Source: JBNAVY01 sp049700195 (GTDB lineage: Bacteria; Bacillota; Thermoanaerobacteria; Thermoanaerobacterales; Thermoanaerobacteraceae). Taken from it: DNA of 17,433 nucleotides. The number at the start of each line of letters is the position of its first letter. The stretch's first letter is position 1. A program made the translations under genes and the position numbers. The stretch spans positions 1 through 17,433 of the forward strand of contig JBNAVY010000039.1 of assembly GCA_049700195.1 (NCBI GenBank). Direction: 5' to 3'. The notes beneath the pieces are model-generated. The model was not told where the DNA came from, ran no database searches, and saw only the letters and a program-made list of their open reading frames with translations. Below, piece by piece: positions 7,458 through 14,873 of the stretch.

Positions 7458-9290
7458 ATGGGAAAAATAATTGGTATTGATTTAGGAACAACATATTCAT
7501 GCGTAGCAGTTATGGAAGGCGGTCAGCCTGTTGTTATTCCAAATGCTGAAGGTGCACGTACAACACCATCAGTTGTTGCTTTTACAAAAGAAGGAGAAAG
7601 GTTAGTTGGTCAGGTAGCAAAGAGACAAGCAATTACAAATCCTGATAGAACTATTATGTCTATAAAACGACACATGGGATCAGATTATAAAGTTAAAATT
7701 GATAACAAAGAGTATACCCCGCAAGAGATATCAGCAATGATTTTACAAAAATTAAAATCTGATGCTGAAGCATATCTTGGAGAAAAAGTTACTCAGGCAG
7801 TAATTACGGTACCAGCATATTTTAATGACAGTCAAAGACAGGCAACAAAAGATGCCGGTAAAATAGCTGGACTGGAAGTTTTGAGAATTATAAATGAGCC
7901 TACAGCAGCATCATTAGCTTATGGTTTGGATAAAGACAGTAATCATAAAATAATGGTTTATGACCTTGGCGGTGGTACATTTGATGTATCAATACTTGAG
8001 ATAGGTGATGGGGTTTTTGAAGTTTTAGCAACAAGTGGTAACAATCATCTTGGAGGAGATGATTTTGATCAAAAAATAATAGATTGGCTTGCAGAGAATT
8101 TTAAAAATGAATATGGAATTGATTTAAGAAATGATAAAATGGCAATGCAAAGACTAAAAGATGCAGCTGAAAAAGCTAAAATAGAACTTTCTACAGCAAC
8201 TTCCTCAAATATAAATTTGCCATTTATAACCGCAGATGCTACAGGTCCAAAACATATAGATGTTAATTTAACCAGAGCAAAATTTGAGGAATTAATTTCT
8301 GAACTTGTTCAATTAACTGTAGGTCCTGTTAATCAAGCTCTTAGTGACGCAGGATTAAAACCATCCGATGTAGACAAAGTAATTTTAGTAGGTGGTTCTA
8401 CTAGAGTACCAATGGTGCAGGAAACTGTCAAGAGGATTATGGGGAAAGATCCTTATAAAGGTATAAACCCTGATGAGTGTGTTGCATTAGGAGCAGCTAT
8501 ACAAGCCGGGGTACTTGGCGGAGAAGTAAAAGATGTTTTACTTTTGGATGTTACACCTCTTTCATTAGGTATTGAAACACTAGGTGGTGTTTTTACTAAA
8601 CTAATAGAGAGAAATACAACAATTCCAACAAAGAAAAGTCAGATATTTTCAACTGCTGCAGATGGTCAGACTTCTGTTGAAATACATGTTTTGCAGGGAG
8701 AAAGACCTATGGCTAAAGATAATAAGACACTTGGAAGGTTTACATTATCTGGGATTCCACCAGCTCCAAGGGGAGTACCTCAAATTGAAGTTACTTTTGA
8801 TATAGATGCAAATGGTATTGTTCATGTTTCGGCAAAAGATTTAGGGACAGGTAAATCACAAAACATAACAATTACTTCTACAAGTAATTTAACAGAAGAA
8901 GAAATCGAAAAAATGGTTAAAGAGGCTAAACAGCATGAAGAAGAAGACAGAAGAAAGAAAGAGGAAATTGAGGTAAGAAATAATGCTGATTCTTTAATAT
9001 ACCAAGCTGAAAAGACTATGAAAGATCTTGGTGATAAAATGACACAGCAAGAAAAGGATGAAGTGAATAAAGAAATAGAGAATGTCAGAAAAACTCTTGA
9101 AGGTTCTGATCTAGAAGAAATTAAAGCAGCTTCTGAAAAATTATCTCAAGCTTTTTATAGCATATCATCCAGAATATATCAGCAGGCTGGAGGAGATAAT
9201 CCTAATACTGCTAATGATAATGGTGGTACTGAAGGTGGACAACAGGACAATGTTTATGATGCAGATTATAAAGTCGAGGATGACAAGTAA
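7458..9290 (+). CDS. dnaK: DnaK, Hsp70 chaperone
   Basis: DnaK binds exposed hydrophobic peptides in an ATP-dependent cycle with DnaJ and GrpE. The 610-residue product begins MGKIIGIDLGTTYSCVAV, with the phosphate-1 loop at about residues 6-14. The ATPase domain also shows YDLGGGTFDVS (phosphate 2) and ILVGGSTRVPMVQ (adenosine). The conserved interdomain linker DVLLLDVTPLSLG follows, then the substrate-binding beta sandwich (FTLSGIPPAPRGVPQIEVTFDID) and the helical lid. The tail is Gly/Asn/Asp-rich and ends VEDDK. Length and motifs are complete, with no missing key residue. A 9-bp hairpin begins 4 nt after the stop, before dnaJ, and may separate dnaK and dnaJ expression levels. Control should be through HrcA/CIRCE. 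Confidence 0.99.
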   Translation: MGKIIGIDLGTTYSCVAVMEGGQPVVIPNAEGARTTPSVVAFTKEGERLVGQVAKRQAITNPDRTIMSIKRHMGSDYKVKIDNKEYTPQEISAMILQKLKSDAEAYLGEKVTQAVITVPAYFNDSQRQATKDAGKIAGLEVLRIINEPTAASLAYGLDKDSNHKIMVYDLGGGTFDVSILEIGDGVFEVLATSGNNHLGGDDFDQKIIDWLAENFKNEYGIDLRNDKMAMQRLKDAAEKAKIELSTATSSNINLPFITADATGPKHIDVNLTRAKFEELISELVQLTVGPVNQALSDAGLKPSDVDKVILVGGSTRVPMVQETVKRIMGKDPYKGINPDECVALGAAIQAGVLGGEVKDVLLLDVTPLSLGIETLGGVFTKLIERNTTIPTKKSQIFSTAADGQTSVEIHVLQGERPMAKDNKTLGRFTLSGIPPAPRGVPQIEVTFDIDANGIVHVSAKDLGTGKSQNITITSTSNLTEEEIEKMVKEAKQHEEEDRRKKEEIEVRNNADSLIYQAEKTMKDLGDKMTQQEKDEVNKEIENVRKTLEGSDLEEIKAASEKLSQAFYSISSRIYQQAGGDNPNTANDNGGTEGGQQDNVYDADYKVEDDK

Positions 9291-9293
9291 TAT

Positions 9294-9316
9294 AGAACCA
9301 GGATTAGCCTGGTTCT
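9294..9316 (+). terminator. dnaK-dnaJ intergenic hairpin (attenuator or mRNA-processing element)
   Basis: AGAACCAGG (9294-9302) and CCTGGTTCT (9308-9316) form a perfect 9-bp stem with a 5-nt loop. No T tract follows (CATTTACG), so it is unlikely to be an efficient intrinsic terminator. It could protect the upstream dnaK message from 3' exonucleases or reduce transcription into dnaJ. The stem is seen directly; its role is inference. Confidence 0.6.
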
Positions 9317-9345
9317 CATTTACGTAATGAAAGGTAGGTGAAATT

Positions 9346-10488
9346 GTGGCTAAAGATTTATATGAAATATTAGGATTAAATAAAAATGCTACAGATGATG
9401 AGATAAAAAAAGCTTATAGAACTCTTGCAAAAAAATATCATCCTGATATGAACCAAGGGAATAAAGAGGCTGAACAGAAATTTAAAGAAATAAATGAAGC
9501 TTATCAAATTTTATCGGATCCACAAAAACGAGCACAATATGATCAATTTGGCAGTTCAGCATTTGAACAAGGTGGATTTGGTCAAGGGGGTTTTAGCCAA
9601 GGAGGATTTGACTTTAGTGGTTTTGGAGGTTTTGGTGATATATTTGGTGACATTTTTGGCGACATTTTTGGTGCTAGTACCAGAAGAAACAATGGGCCTC
9701 AGAAAGGAAATGATTTAAGGTATGATCTGAATATAACTTTTGAAGAGGCTGCTTTTGGTGTTGAAAAAGAAATAGAGATTGAAAGATTTGAAGAATGTGA
9801 TTTGTGCCATGGTACAGGAGCTAAACCAGGAACAAAGCCTGAAACATGTCCTATGTGTCATGGTACAGGTGAGGTAAGAGTTACACAGAATACTCCTTTT
9901 GGTAGGATAGTGAATGTAAAGACTTGTCCTAAATGTCACGGTGAGGGTAAAATTATAAATGATCCATGTCCTAAGTGTGGAGGTACAGGTAAAATAAGAA
10001 AGACTAAAAAGCTGATTGTAAATATACCAGCAGGTATAGATGATGGGCAAATGGTATCTTTAAGAGGTGAAGGAGAACCAGGTCTACGAGGCGGGTCTAG
10101 AGGTGATTTATATATTGTAGTACATGTAAAACCTCATAAGATATTTACAAGAGATGGCTTTAATGTATATCTTAAAATGCCGATTACTTTTGCTGAAGCT
10201 GCTTTAGGTACAGAACTAAAAGTGCCTACAATTGATGGAAATGTAGTATATAAACTTCCAGAAGGCACTCAAACCGGGACCAAATTTAGATTAAGAGGAA
10301 AGGGTATACCACATATAAATGGAAGAGGGCGTGGAGATCAGATTGTAGAAGTATATATTGAAGTACCAAAGAAATTAACTGAAAGACAAAAAGAACTTCT
10401 TAGAGAATTTGAAGAGATAGAAACAAGTAGAAGTAATAAGGAAAATAAGTCGTTTTTCCAAAAGTTTAAAGATGCATTTGGTGGATGA
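9346..10488 (+). CDS. dnaJ: DnaJ, Hsp40 co-chaperone
   Basis: DnaJ delivers substrates to DnaK and stimulates its ATPase. This is a full type I DnaJ of 380 residues. The J domain spans residues 1-70 with HPD at 32-34. A Gly/Phe-rich linker (about 75-112) includes two runs of short tandem repeats. The zinc-finger domain starts at C151 and has four CxxCxGxG motifs (CDLCHGTG, CPMCHGTG, CPKCHGEG, CPKCGGTG). The C-terminal substrate-binding and dimer domain follows (VNIPAGIDDGQMV, LRGKGIP). Translation starts at a GTG preceded by AGGTAGGTGA. The C-terminal Ser/Asn/Lys stretch before FFQKFKDAFGG is typical. Only 20 nt separate it from prmA. Confidence 0.98.
   Translation: MAKDLYEILGLNKNATDDEIKKAYRTLAKKYHPDMNQGNKEAEQKFKEINEAYQILSDPQKRAQYDQFGSSAFEQGGFGQGGFSQGGFDFSGFGGFGDIFGDIFGDIFGASTRRNNGPQKGNDLRYDLNITFEEAAFGVEKEIEIERFEECDLCHGTGAKPGTKPETCPMCHGTGEVRVTQNTPFGRIVNVKTCPKCHGEGKIINDPCPKCGGTGKIRKTKKLIVNIPAGIDDGQMVSLRGEGEPGLRGGSRGDLYIVVHVKPHKIFTRDGFNVYLKMPITFAEAALGTELKVPTIDGNVVYKLPEGTQTGTKFRLRGKGIPHINGRGRGDQIVEVYIEVPKKLTERQKELLREFEEIETSRSNKENKSFFQKFKDAFGG
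9568..9612 (+). repeat. Tandem 15-bp coding repeat in the DnaJ Gly/Phe region (QGGFx three times)
   Basis: Three consecutive 15-nt units encode QGGFG, QGGFS and QGGFD. The codons differ at several third positions, so the repeat is older than a recent slippage event. It lies in the flexible linker, where length changes are tolerated. Confidence 0.8.
9634..9669 (+). repeat. Tandem 12-bp coding repeat in the DnaJ Gly/Phe region (GDIF three times)
   Basis: Three 12-nt units encode GDIF in a row. Units 2 and 3 differ at a single base; unit 1 differs from unit 2 at two, which suggests recent duplication by slippage. GDIF-like motifs in this linker are known in DnaJ proteins as DIF motifs that affect substrate handling. 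Confidence 0.85.
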
Positions 10489-10508
10489 TATAAAAAGGGT
10501 GTGAAGAC

Positions 10509-11435
10509 ATGAAGTGGATTGAGATTAAGGTCAACACCACATTGGAAGCAGAAGAAGCCATAGCAAATATAATGCATGAATTAGGTGCTGGTGGAGTTGT
10601 TATTAATGATCCTAATGATATTATAACAATGGAAAATGAAGGCAACTGGGATTATATGGATCCCAATCTTTTGATTGATAGTAAAGATGTTATTATTTCA
10701 GCATATTTTCCAATAGTTTCTGACATTTTAGATAAAATAAATATAATTAAAGATAGAATATTGGAATTGAAAAATTATAATATTGATATTGGAAAGTTTG
10801 ATTTTAAGATATCTGAAGTTGATGAGTCAGATTGGGAAAATAGTTGGAAGCAGTATTATAAACCAATTAAAATAGGTTCAAAAATAATAATTAAGCCATC
10901 ATGGGAAAAATATGTATTTACTGAAGGAGAATTGGTAATTGAATTAGATCCGGGTATGGCTTTTGGTACAGGTACTCACGAAACAACTAAAATGAGCATT
11001 GAATTTCTAGAAATGATTATTAAACAAGATTATATTGTTTTTGATGTTGGTTGTGGGTCAGGAATTTTAAGCATTGTCAGTGCTAAATTGGGTGCTAAAG
11101 AAGTATTTGCTTCTGATGTCGATGAAGTTGCTATTAAAGTTACAAAAGAAAATATAAAATTAAATAATCTTAAAAATATACAAGTATTTAAAAGTAATTT
11201 ATTAGATAACTTTGAAGGAAAAGCTGATGTTATTGTTGCAAATATAATTGCAGATGTTATTATAAAAATGTCATCAGTTATTCCTGATTATCTAAAAGAA
11301 AATGGTTATTTTATAGCCAGTGGAATAATAAAAGACAGGAAAAATGAAGTATTAAATGTGCTTAATTCTAATTTTAATATTATTGATTTAAAACAAGATG
11401 GAGAATGGATATCAATTTTAGGAAAAAGAAAGTGA
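10509..11435 (+). CDS. prmA: PrmA, ribosomal protein L11 methyltransferase
   Basis: PrmA uses S-adenosylmethionine to trimethylate amino groups of ribosomal protein L11. The 308-residue protein has an N-terminal L11-recognition domain starting MKWIEIKVNT, with the DESDWENSWKQYYKP segment near the linker. The catalytic domain contains the family signature LDPGMAFGTGTHETT, SAM motif I from D179 (DVGCGSGILSI), the acidic FASDVDE after the second strand, and VANIIADV in place of the NPPY-type motif, as usual in PrmA. A GGGTGTGA ribosome site precedes the ATG. Its place between dnaJ and rsmE is the standard Bacillota order, and it should be co-transcribed from the heat-shock promoter. Confidence 0.96.
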   Translation: MKWIEIKVNTTLEAEEAIANIMHELGAGGVVINDPNDIITMENEGNWDYMDPNLLIDSKDVIISAYFPIVSDILDKINIIKDRILELKNYNIDIGKFDFKISEVDESDWENSWKQYYKPIKIGSKIIIKPSWEKYVFTEGELVIELDPGMAFGTGTHETTKMSIEFLEMIIKQDYIVFDVGCGSGILSIVSAKLGAKEVFASDVDEVAIKVTKENIKLNNLKNIQVFKSNLLDNFEGKADVIVANIIADVIIKMSSVIPDYLKENGYFIASGIIKDRKNEVLNVLNSNFNIIDLKQDGEWISILGKRK

Positions 11436-11441
11436 ATAAAG

Positions 11442-12170
11442 ATGAGAAATTTGTTTATAAATAAAGAAAATATTGAAGATGGTTATTGTTATATAACAGG
11501 AGATGATGCTCATCACCTATTAAAGGTTTTAAGATATAAAGTAGGTGATGAAATAATAGTTTCTGATGGAGAAATTAAATATAGGGCTTTGTTTAGTGGA
11601 ATAAAGGAAAGCAATATAATTTTAAAAATTTTGCAACCTATAAATTCAGAGAAAATAGAAAATGCTGATATAACTTTATTTCAAGGATTGCCTAAAGCTG
11701 ATAAAATGGAATTTATCATACAGAAATGTACTGAGATTGGTGTTAATAAATTTATTCCTGTTAATACTAAGTATTCTGTTGTAAATTTAAATAATTATAA
11801 TACTGAAAGAAAAATATCCAGATGGAGAAAGATTGCTGTAGAAGCTTCAAAGCAGTCAGGCAGATTTACTCTGCCTGAAGTTTTAATGCCTATAAATTTT
11901 TCAGATGTTTTAGACAAAATTTGTGACTTTGATTTATTTATAGTACCTTATGAAAAAGAAACTAACATTACTATAAAACATATTTTTAAAGATTTTACAA
12001 AAGCAAAACGTATAGGAATTTTTATAGGTCCAGAAGGCGGTTTTTCAGTTGAAGAACTTGAACAGTTGGTTAAAAATGGAGCTATATCTATTACATTAGG
12101 TCCAAATATTTTAAGAACAGAAACAGCAGCGATAGTTGTGTCAGCAATAATTATGCATGAAATAAGTTAA
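11442..12170 (+). CDS. rsmE: RsmE, 16S rRNA m3U1498 methyltransferase
   Basis: RsmE methylates N3 of U1498 in 16S rRNA within the assembled small subunit. The 242-residue product has an N-terminal PUA-like RNA-binding domain (about residues 1-70, with DDAHHLLKVLRYKVGDEI) and a C-terminal SPOUT knot domain. Knot motifs are visible: LFQGLPKADKMEFIIQKCTEIGV, KIAVEASKQSGR, IGPEGGFS from G196 and LGPNILRTETAA near the C-terminus. The last two form the SAM pocket. The start lies 6 nt after the prmA stop, with the ribosome site inside the end of prmA. It is the last gene before an intrinsic terminator, so it probably closes the heat-shock operon. Confidence 0.95.
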   Translation: MRNLFINKENIEDGYCYITGDDAHHLLKVLRYKVGDEIIVSDGEIKYRALFSGIKESNIILKILQPINSEKIENADITLFQGLPKADKMEFIIQKCTEIGVNKFIPVNTKYSVVNLNNYNTERKISRWRKIAVEASKQSGRFTLPEVLMPINFSDVLDKICDFDLFIVPYEKETNITIKHIFKDFTKAKRIGIFIGPEGGFSVEELEQLVKNGAISITLGPNILRTETAAIVVSAIIMHEIS

Positions 12171-12178
12171 AACATTTT

Positions 12179-12206
12179 GCAGGTAAGAAACTTATCTTGC
12201 CTTTTT
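12179..12206 (+). terminator. Intrinsic terminator of the heat-shock operon
   Basis: The arm at 12179-12187 pairs with 12191-12200 around an AAA loop, giving nine pairs with one G-U and one bulged T. A C and five T residues follow, then more AT-rich sequence. It lies 8 nt after the rsmE stop, as expected for the end of the operon. Confidence 0.8.
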
Positions 12207-12269
12207 ATTATTTCAGTATTTTATTTGATGTTATTAATAAATGCCTTATTTTTTTATAAAATTTTAATG

Positions 12270-12280
12270 TATAATATAAT
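12270..12280 (+). promoter_or_regulatory. Putative -10 region(s) upstream of mtaB
   Basis: Two overlapping perfect TATAAT hexamers (12270-12275 and 12275-12280) lie in the gap between the terminator and mtaB. I find no convincing -35 at 16-18 nt; the candidates match two of six bases or fewer. A promoter is expected here because of the terminator upstream, but the region is so AT-rich that chance hexamers are likely. Confidence 0.4.
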
Positions 12281-12309
12281 GAAAAAATAATATAAGGAGT
12301 TTTCTAAAG

Positions 12310-13677
12310 GTGTCAAAAGTAAATTTAACTCTAAATAATGATGATTTTTTCAAAATATATGGGCGTAAAAAGCATGTTTGTTTTTCTACTTTGGGCTGCA
12401 AGGTTAATCAATATGAATCTGAAATAATGTCTGAGCTTTTTAAAGAATCGGGATATGAAATAGTTGGTTCTGATGAAGATGCTGATGTATTTGTCATAAA
12501 TACTTGTACGGTTACAGGGAGAAGTGCATCAAAATCAAGACAGGAAATACGCAAAGCAAAAATTAAGAATCCCGATGCTATAGTTGCTGCTGTTGGATGT
12601 CTGCCTCAGACATCATTAGAAGAAATATTAAATATGGATGATGCAGATATAATTATTGGTACAAACAAGAAAGGAGAAATAGTAAAAACGGTTGAACAGT
12701 TTTTAGAAAAAGGTAAAAAAGTCAATATTGTGGAAGATATAATGAAACAAAAAACTTATGAAATATTTCCTGTTTATTCACAAACTGATCGAACTCGTTC
12801 GTATATAAAGATACAAGACGGATGTAATCAATTTTGCACTTATTGTATAATTCCTTTTGCAAGAGGCCCTATAAGGAGTAGAAGCATAAACGATATAATT
12901 AATGAAGTGAAATTTTTATCTAAAAAGGGCTATAAAGAAATAGTACTTACTGGAATTCATGTTGCATCATATGGAAAAGATCTGGGCAATGTCAGTTTGA
13001 TAGATGTTATAAAAGTTATACATGACATTGAAGGGATTGAAAGAATAAGGTTAAGCTCAATTGAACCTATGTATTTGACCGAAGATGTAATACGAGAGCT
13101 TTCAAATTTAGAAAAAGTATGTAGGCACTTTCATATATCTTTGCAAAGTGGGTGTGATGCAACTTTAAAAAGAATGGGCAGAAAATATAATACTTATGAA
13201 TATAAAAATATTATAAATAACCTTAGAAAGTACATTAAGGATGTAGCTATTACTACTGATATTATGGTAGGTTTTCCAGGTGAAACAATAGAAGAATTTA
13301 AACAAACTTATGAATTTGCAAAAGAAATATGTTTTAGTAAAATTCACGTTTTTAGATATTCTAAAAGGATTGGTACAAAAGCTGCAAAATTTTCAAATCA
13401 AGTCACAAACAAAGAAAAAGAGCAAAGAAGCAATGAATTAATAGAGCTATCTTTATTATGTGAAAAAGAATTTATAGACAAACAAATAAATAAAACAATG
13501 AAGGTTTTGTTTGAACAACAAGTTAAAAATATGGATGGATATGTAGAAGGTTTAACAGATAATTATTTACGAGTAGCTGTAAAAGGGAATATTAGTGAAT
13601 TACACAATAAAATATTGCCAGTAAAGCTTGAATACTCAAAAAATGAATTAATTATTGGAAAGATTGAAGGAATTTAA
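12310..13677 (+). CDS. mtaB: MtaB, tRNA t6A37 methylthiotransferase (radical SAM)
   Basis: MtaB adds a methylthio group to t6A37 of tRNAs reading ANN codons, which improves decoding accuracy. The 455-residue product has the MTTase N-terminal domain with cluster cysteines C30 (GCKVNQYES), C66 (NTCTVT) and C97 (VGC). The radical SAM domain has C172-x3-C176-x2-C179, and later LTGIHVASYG, SLQSGCDATLKRMGRKY and TDIMVGFPGETIEEF. A C-terminal TRAM-type RNA-binding domain ends the protein. The GCKVN spelling and gene position next to rsmE favour MtaB over MiaB or RimO. The start is a GTG with AAGGAG 10 nt upstream (12294-12299). About 20 residues precede the usual domain start, slightly longer than typical. 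Confidence 0.94.
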   Translation: MSKVNLTLNNDDFFKIYGRKKHVCFSTLGCKVNQYESEIMSELFKESGYEIVGSDEDADVFVINTCTVTGRSASKSRQEIRKAKIKNPDAIVAAVGCLPQTSLEEILNMDDADIIIGTNKKGEIVKTVEQFLEKGKKVNIVEDIMKQKTYEIFPVYSQTDRTRSYIKIQDGCNQFCTYCIIPFARGPIRSRSINDIINEVKFLSKKGYKEIVLTGIHVASYGKDLGNVSLIDVIKVIHDIEGIERIRLSSIEPMYLTEDVIRELSNLEKVCRHFHISLQSGCDATLKRMGRKYNTYEYKNIINNLRKYIKDVAITTDIMVGFPGETIEEFKQTYEFAKEICFSKIHVFRYSKRIGTKAAKFSNQVTNKEKEQRSNELIELSLLCEKEFIDKQINKTMKVLFEQQVKNMDGYVEGLTDNYLRVAVKGNISELHNKILPVKLEYSKNELIIGKIEGI

Positions 13678-13693
13678 TATATTTATGTAGAAT
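13664..13693 (+). promoter_or_regulatory. Weak candidate promoter for the HIT gene
   Basis: TTGAAG (13664-13669, overlapping the mtaB end) and TAGAAT (13688-13693) are separated by 18 nt. They match four and five of six consensus bases. Read-through from mtaB is equally plausible because no terminator is visible between the genes. Confidence 0.3.
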
Positions 13694-13714
13694 AAGTTAT
13701 CAGGAGGTGATTAT

Positions 13715-14059
13715 ATGGAAGATTGTATATTTTGTAAAATAGTGAACAGAGAAATTGATTCAAATATAATATATGAAGATGACTTAGTTGTTGCTTTTCC
13801 TGACATTAACCCTCAAGCTCCTGTTCATATTTTAATAGTACCAAAAGTACATTTGTCTAACCTGCTAGAAATTAATGAAGAAAATAAAAATATAGTTGGA
13901 CACTCTTATATTGTTGCAAAAGAAATAGCTAAAATGTATAATATAGATAAAAAGGGATATAGGATAGTGTCAAACTGTGGCAATGATGGAGGGCAAACAG
14001 TAAATCATATACATTTTCATCTTTTAGGTGGAAGATTTATGACATGGCCTCCGGGTTAA
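13715..14059 (+). CDS. HIT-family (HinT-like) nucleotide hydrolase
   Basis: Proteins of this branch hydrolyse phosphoramidate bonds such as AMP-lysine, acting as cytoplasmic dimers; the true substrate in bacteria is unsettled. The 114-residue protein has the normal HinT length. It carries C4 and C7 near the N-terminus, as in zinc-binding HIT proteins, the strand segment VVAFPDINPQAPVHILIVPKVH, and the histidine triad H98-x-H100-x-H102 followed by LLGGR. It ends with MTWPPG, a common HinT C-terminus. A perfect AGGAGGTGA ribosome site precedes the ATG. A HIT gene between mtaB and rpsU is a common clostridial arrangement. A strong promoter for rpsU begins 3 nt after the stop. Confidence 0.94.
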   Translation: MEDCIFCKIVNREIDSNIIYEDDLVVAFPDINPQAPVHILIVPKVHLSNLLEINEENKNIVGHSYIVAKEIAKMYNIDKKGYRIVSNCGNDGGQTVNHIHFHLLGGRFMTWPPG

Positions 14060-14062
14060 ACA

Positions 14063-14091
14063 TTGACACTTATTGGTTTTAGGGTTATAAT
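14063..14091 (+). promoter_or_regulatory. Consensus vegetative promoter of rpsU-yqeY
   Basis: TTGACA (14063-14068) and TATAAT (14086-14091) both match the vegetative consensus perfectly and are separated by exactly 17 nt. The predicted transcription start is about 14098, giving a leader of roughly 72 nt before rpsU. This is the strongest promoter in the window and suits a ribosomal protein gene. Confidence 0.92.
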
Positions 14092-14153
14092 ATAATGAGA
14101 AATCCCAATAAACAATACAGCAATATATATAGCTTATTTTGTGCAATTTGTCT

Positions 14154-14167
14154 GGAGGGAGGGAGAG
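14154..14167 (+). promoter_or_regulatory. rpsU ribosome binding site (repeated GGAG)
   Basis: A purine-rich run with three overlapping GGAG-type cores (GGAGGGAGGGAGAG) precedes GTG 14170. It fixes the rpsU start at 14170 rather than at the ATG 14095, which lies between the -10 box and the predicted transcript start. Confidence 0.8.
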
Positions 14168-14169
14168 TA

Positions 14170-14355
14170 GTGTCAGAAGTAAAAGTTGGAGAAAATGAAT
14201 CATTAGATAATGCTTTGAGAAGATTTAAACGTCAAATTTCAAGGTCTGGAGTTCTTTCTGAAGTAAGGAAAAGAGAACATTATGAAAGTCCAAGTGTTAA
14301 ACGTAAAAAGAAATCTGAGGCAGCAAGAAAAAGAAAATATAAATTTGATAGATAA
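14170..14355 (+). CDS. rpsU: 30S ribosomal protein S21
   Basis: S21 is a small, basic protein of the 30S subunit platform, near the anti-Shine-Dalgarno region, and helps initiation. From GTG 14170 the product has 61 residues and starts MSEVKVGENESLDNALRRFKR, matching the family N-terminus. The rest is rich in Lys and Arg (REHYESPSVKRKKKSEAARKRK). The frame stays open upstream to ATG 14095, but that codon lies before the predicted transcript start and the extra 25 residues are unlike S21, so it is rejected. The gene has its own full-consensus promoter and a strong ribosome site. yqeY follows 15 nt later and is probably co-transcribed. Confidence 0.97.
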   Translation: MSEVKVGENESLDNALRRFKRQISRSGVLSEVRKREHYESPSVKRKKKSEAARKRKYKFDR

Positions 14356-14370
14356 GGAAGTGCACTTGTA

Positions 14371-14814
14371 ATGACCCTTAAAGAGCGTATTTATAAAGAT
14401 ATGGTTGATGCTATGAAACAAAAAGATGCTTTTAGGAAAAACATATTAAATATGGTAAGAGCGTCAATTTTACAAGTAGAAAAAGACACTTTAAATGAAC
14501 TTGACGATGAAGGGGTCATAAATGTAATAGCGCGTGAAATTAAACAGCGAAAAGATGTATTACCTGATTATAAAAAAAGTGGAAGACAGGATTTAGTTGA
14601 TAAAATAAATCGTGAGATTGAAATAATGCAGGAATATATGCCTAAGCAACTTACAGAAGAAGAAATAAATAAAATTGTATTAGAAGTTATTGCTGAAGTA
14701 AATGCTACAGGTAAAAATGACATTGGTCGTGTTATGGCAAAAGTTATGCCATTAGTAAAAGGAAAAGCAGATGGAAATGTTGTTAAAAATATAGTAACTG
14801 AACATTTACAATAG
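14371..14814 (+). CDS. yqeY: YqeY, GatB/YqeY-domain protein
   Basis: The 147-residue protein is a stand-alone YqeY domain, related to the tail domain of the GatB subunit of tRNA amidotransferase. That tail contacts tRNA, so an RNA-linked role is possible, but the function is not established. Typical segments are visible: LKERIYKDMVDAMKQKD at the start, IAREIKQRKDVLPDYKKSGRQDLVDKINREIEIMQEYMPKQL in the middle and the GRVMAKVMPLVKGKADGNVV motif near the end. Length is normal. It follows rpsU, the usual Bacillota order, with AAGGAAGTG overlapping and following the rpsU stop as a weak ribosome site. A hairpin terminator starts 2 nt after its stop. Confidence 0.93.
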   Translation: MTLKERIYKDMVDAMKQKDAFRKNILNMVRASILQVEKDTLNELDDEGVINVIAREIKQRKDVLPDYKKSGRQDLVDKINREIEIMQEYMPKQLTEEEINKIVLEVIAEVNATGKNDIGRVMAKVMPLVKGKADGNVVKNIVTEHLQ

Positions 14815-14816
14815 AT

Positions 14817-14850
14817 AAAAGGCTTGATGCCATAAGGTGTCAAGCCTTTT
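14817..14850 (+). terminator. Hairpin terminator after yqeY (probably leaky)
   Basis: Arms 14817-14831 and 14836-14850 form a 15-bp stem with two adjacent G-U pairs and an ATAA loop. The T tract is only four residues and pairs with the A run at the base of the other arm. The next gene starts 23 nt later without a clear promoter, so partial read-through is likely. Confidence 0.8.
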
Positions 14851-14873
14851 AATCAAAATAAGGGGGGAAAAGC

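Noticed and set aside
9494..10050. Open frames in other frames or on the minus strand within dnaJ
   Set aside because: They overlap the fully conserved DnaJ sequence and encode no recognisable protein.
12171..12309. A riboswitch or small RNA before mtaB
   Set aside because: Apart from the terminator and TATAAT hexamers, the gap is AT-rich with no conserved-looking structure.
14095..14169. 25-residue N-terminal extension of rpsU from ATG 14095
   Set aside because: The ATG lies just after the -10 box and before the predicted transcript start; the extension is unlike S21, and GTG 14170 has a strong ribosome site.
14568..14843. 91-residue minus-strand open frame over yqeY and its terminator
   Set aside because: It is antisense to a conserved gene, runs through the terminator hairpin and lacks a recognisable domain.
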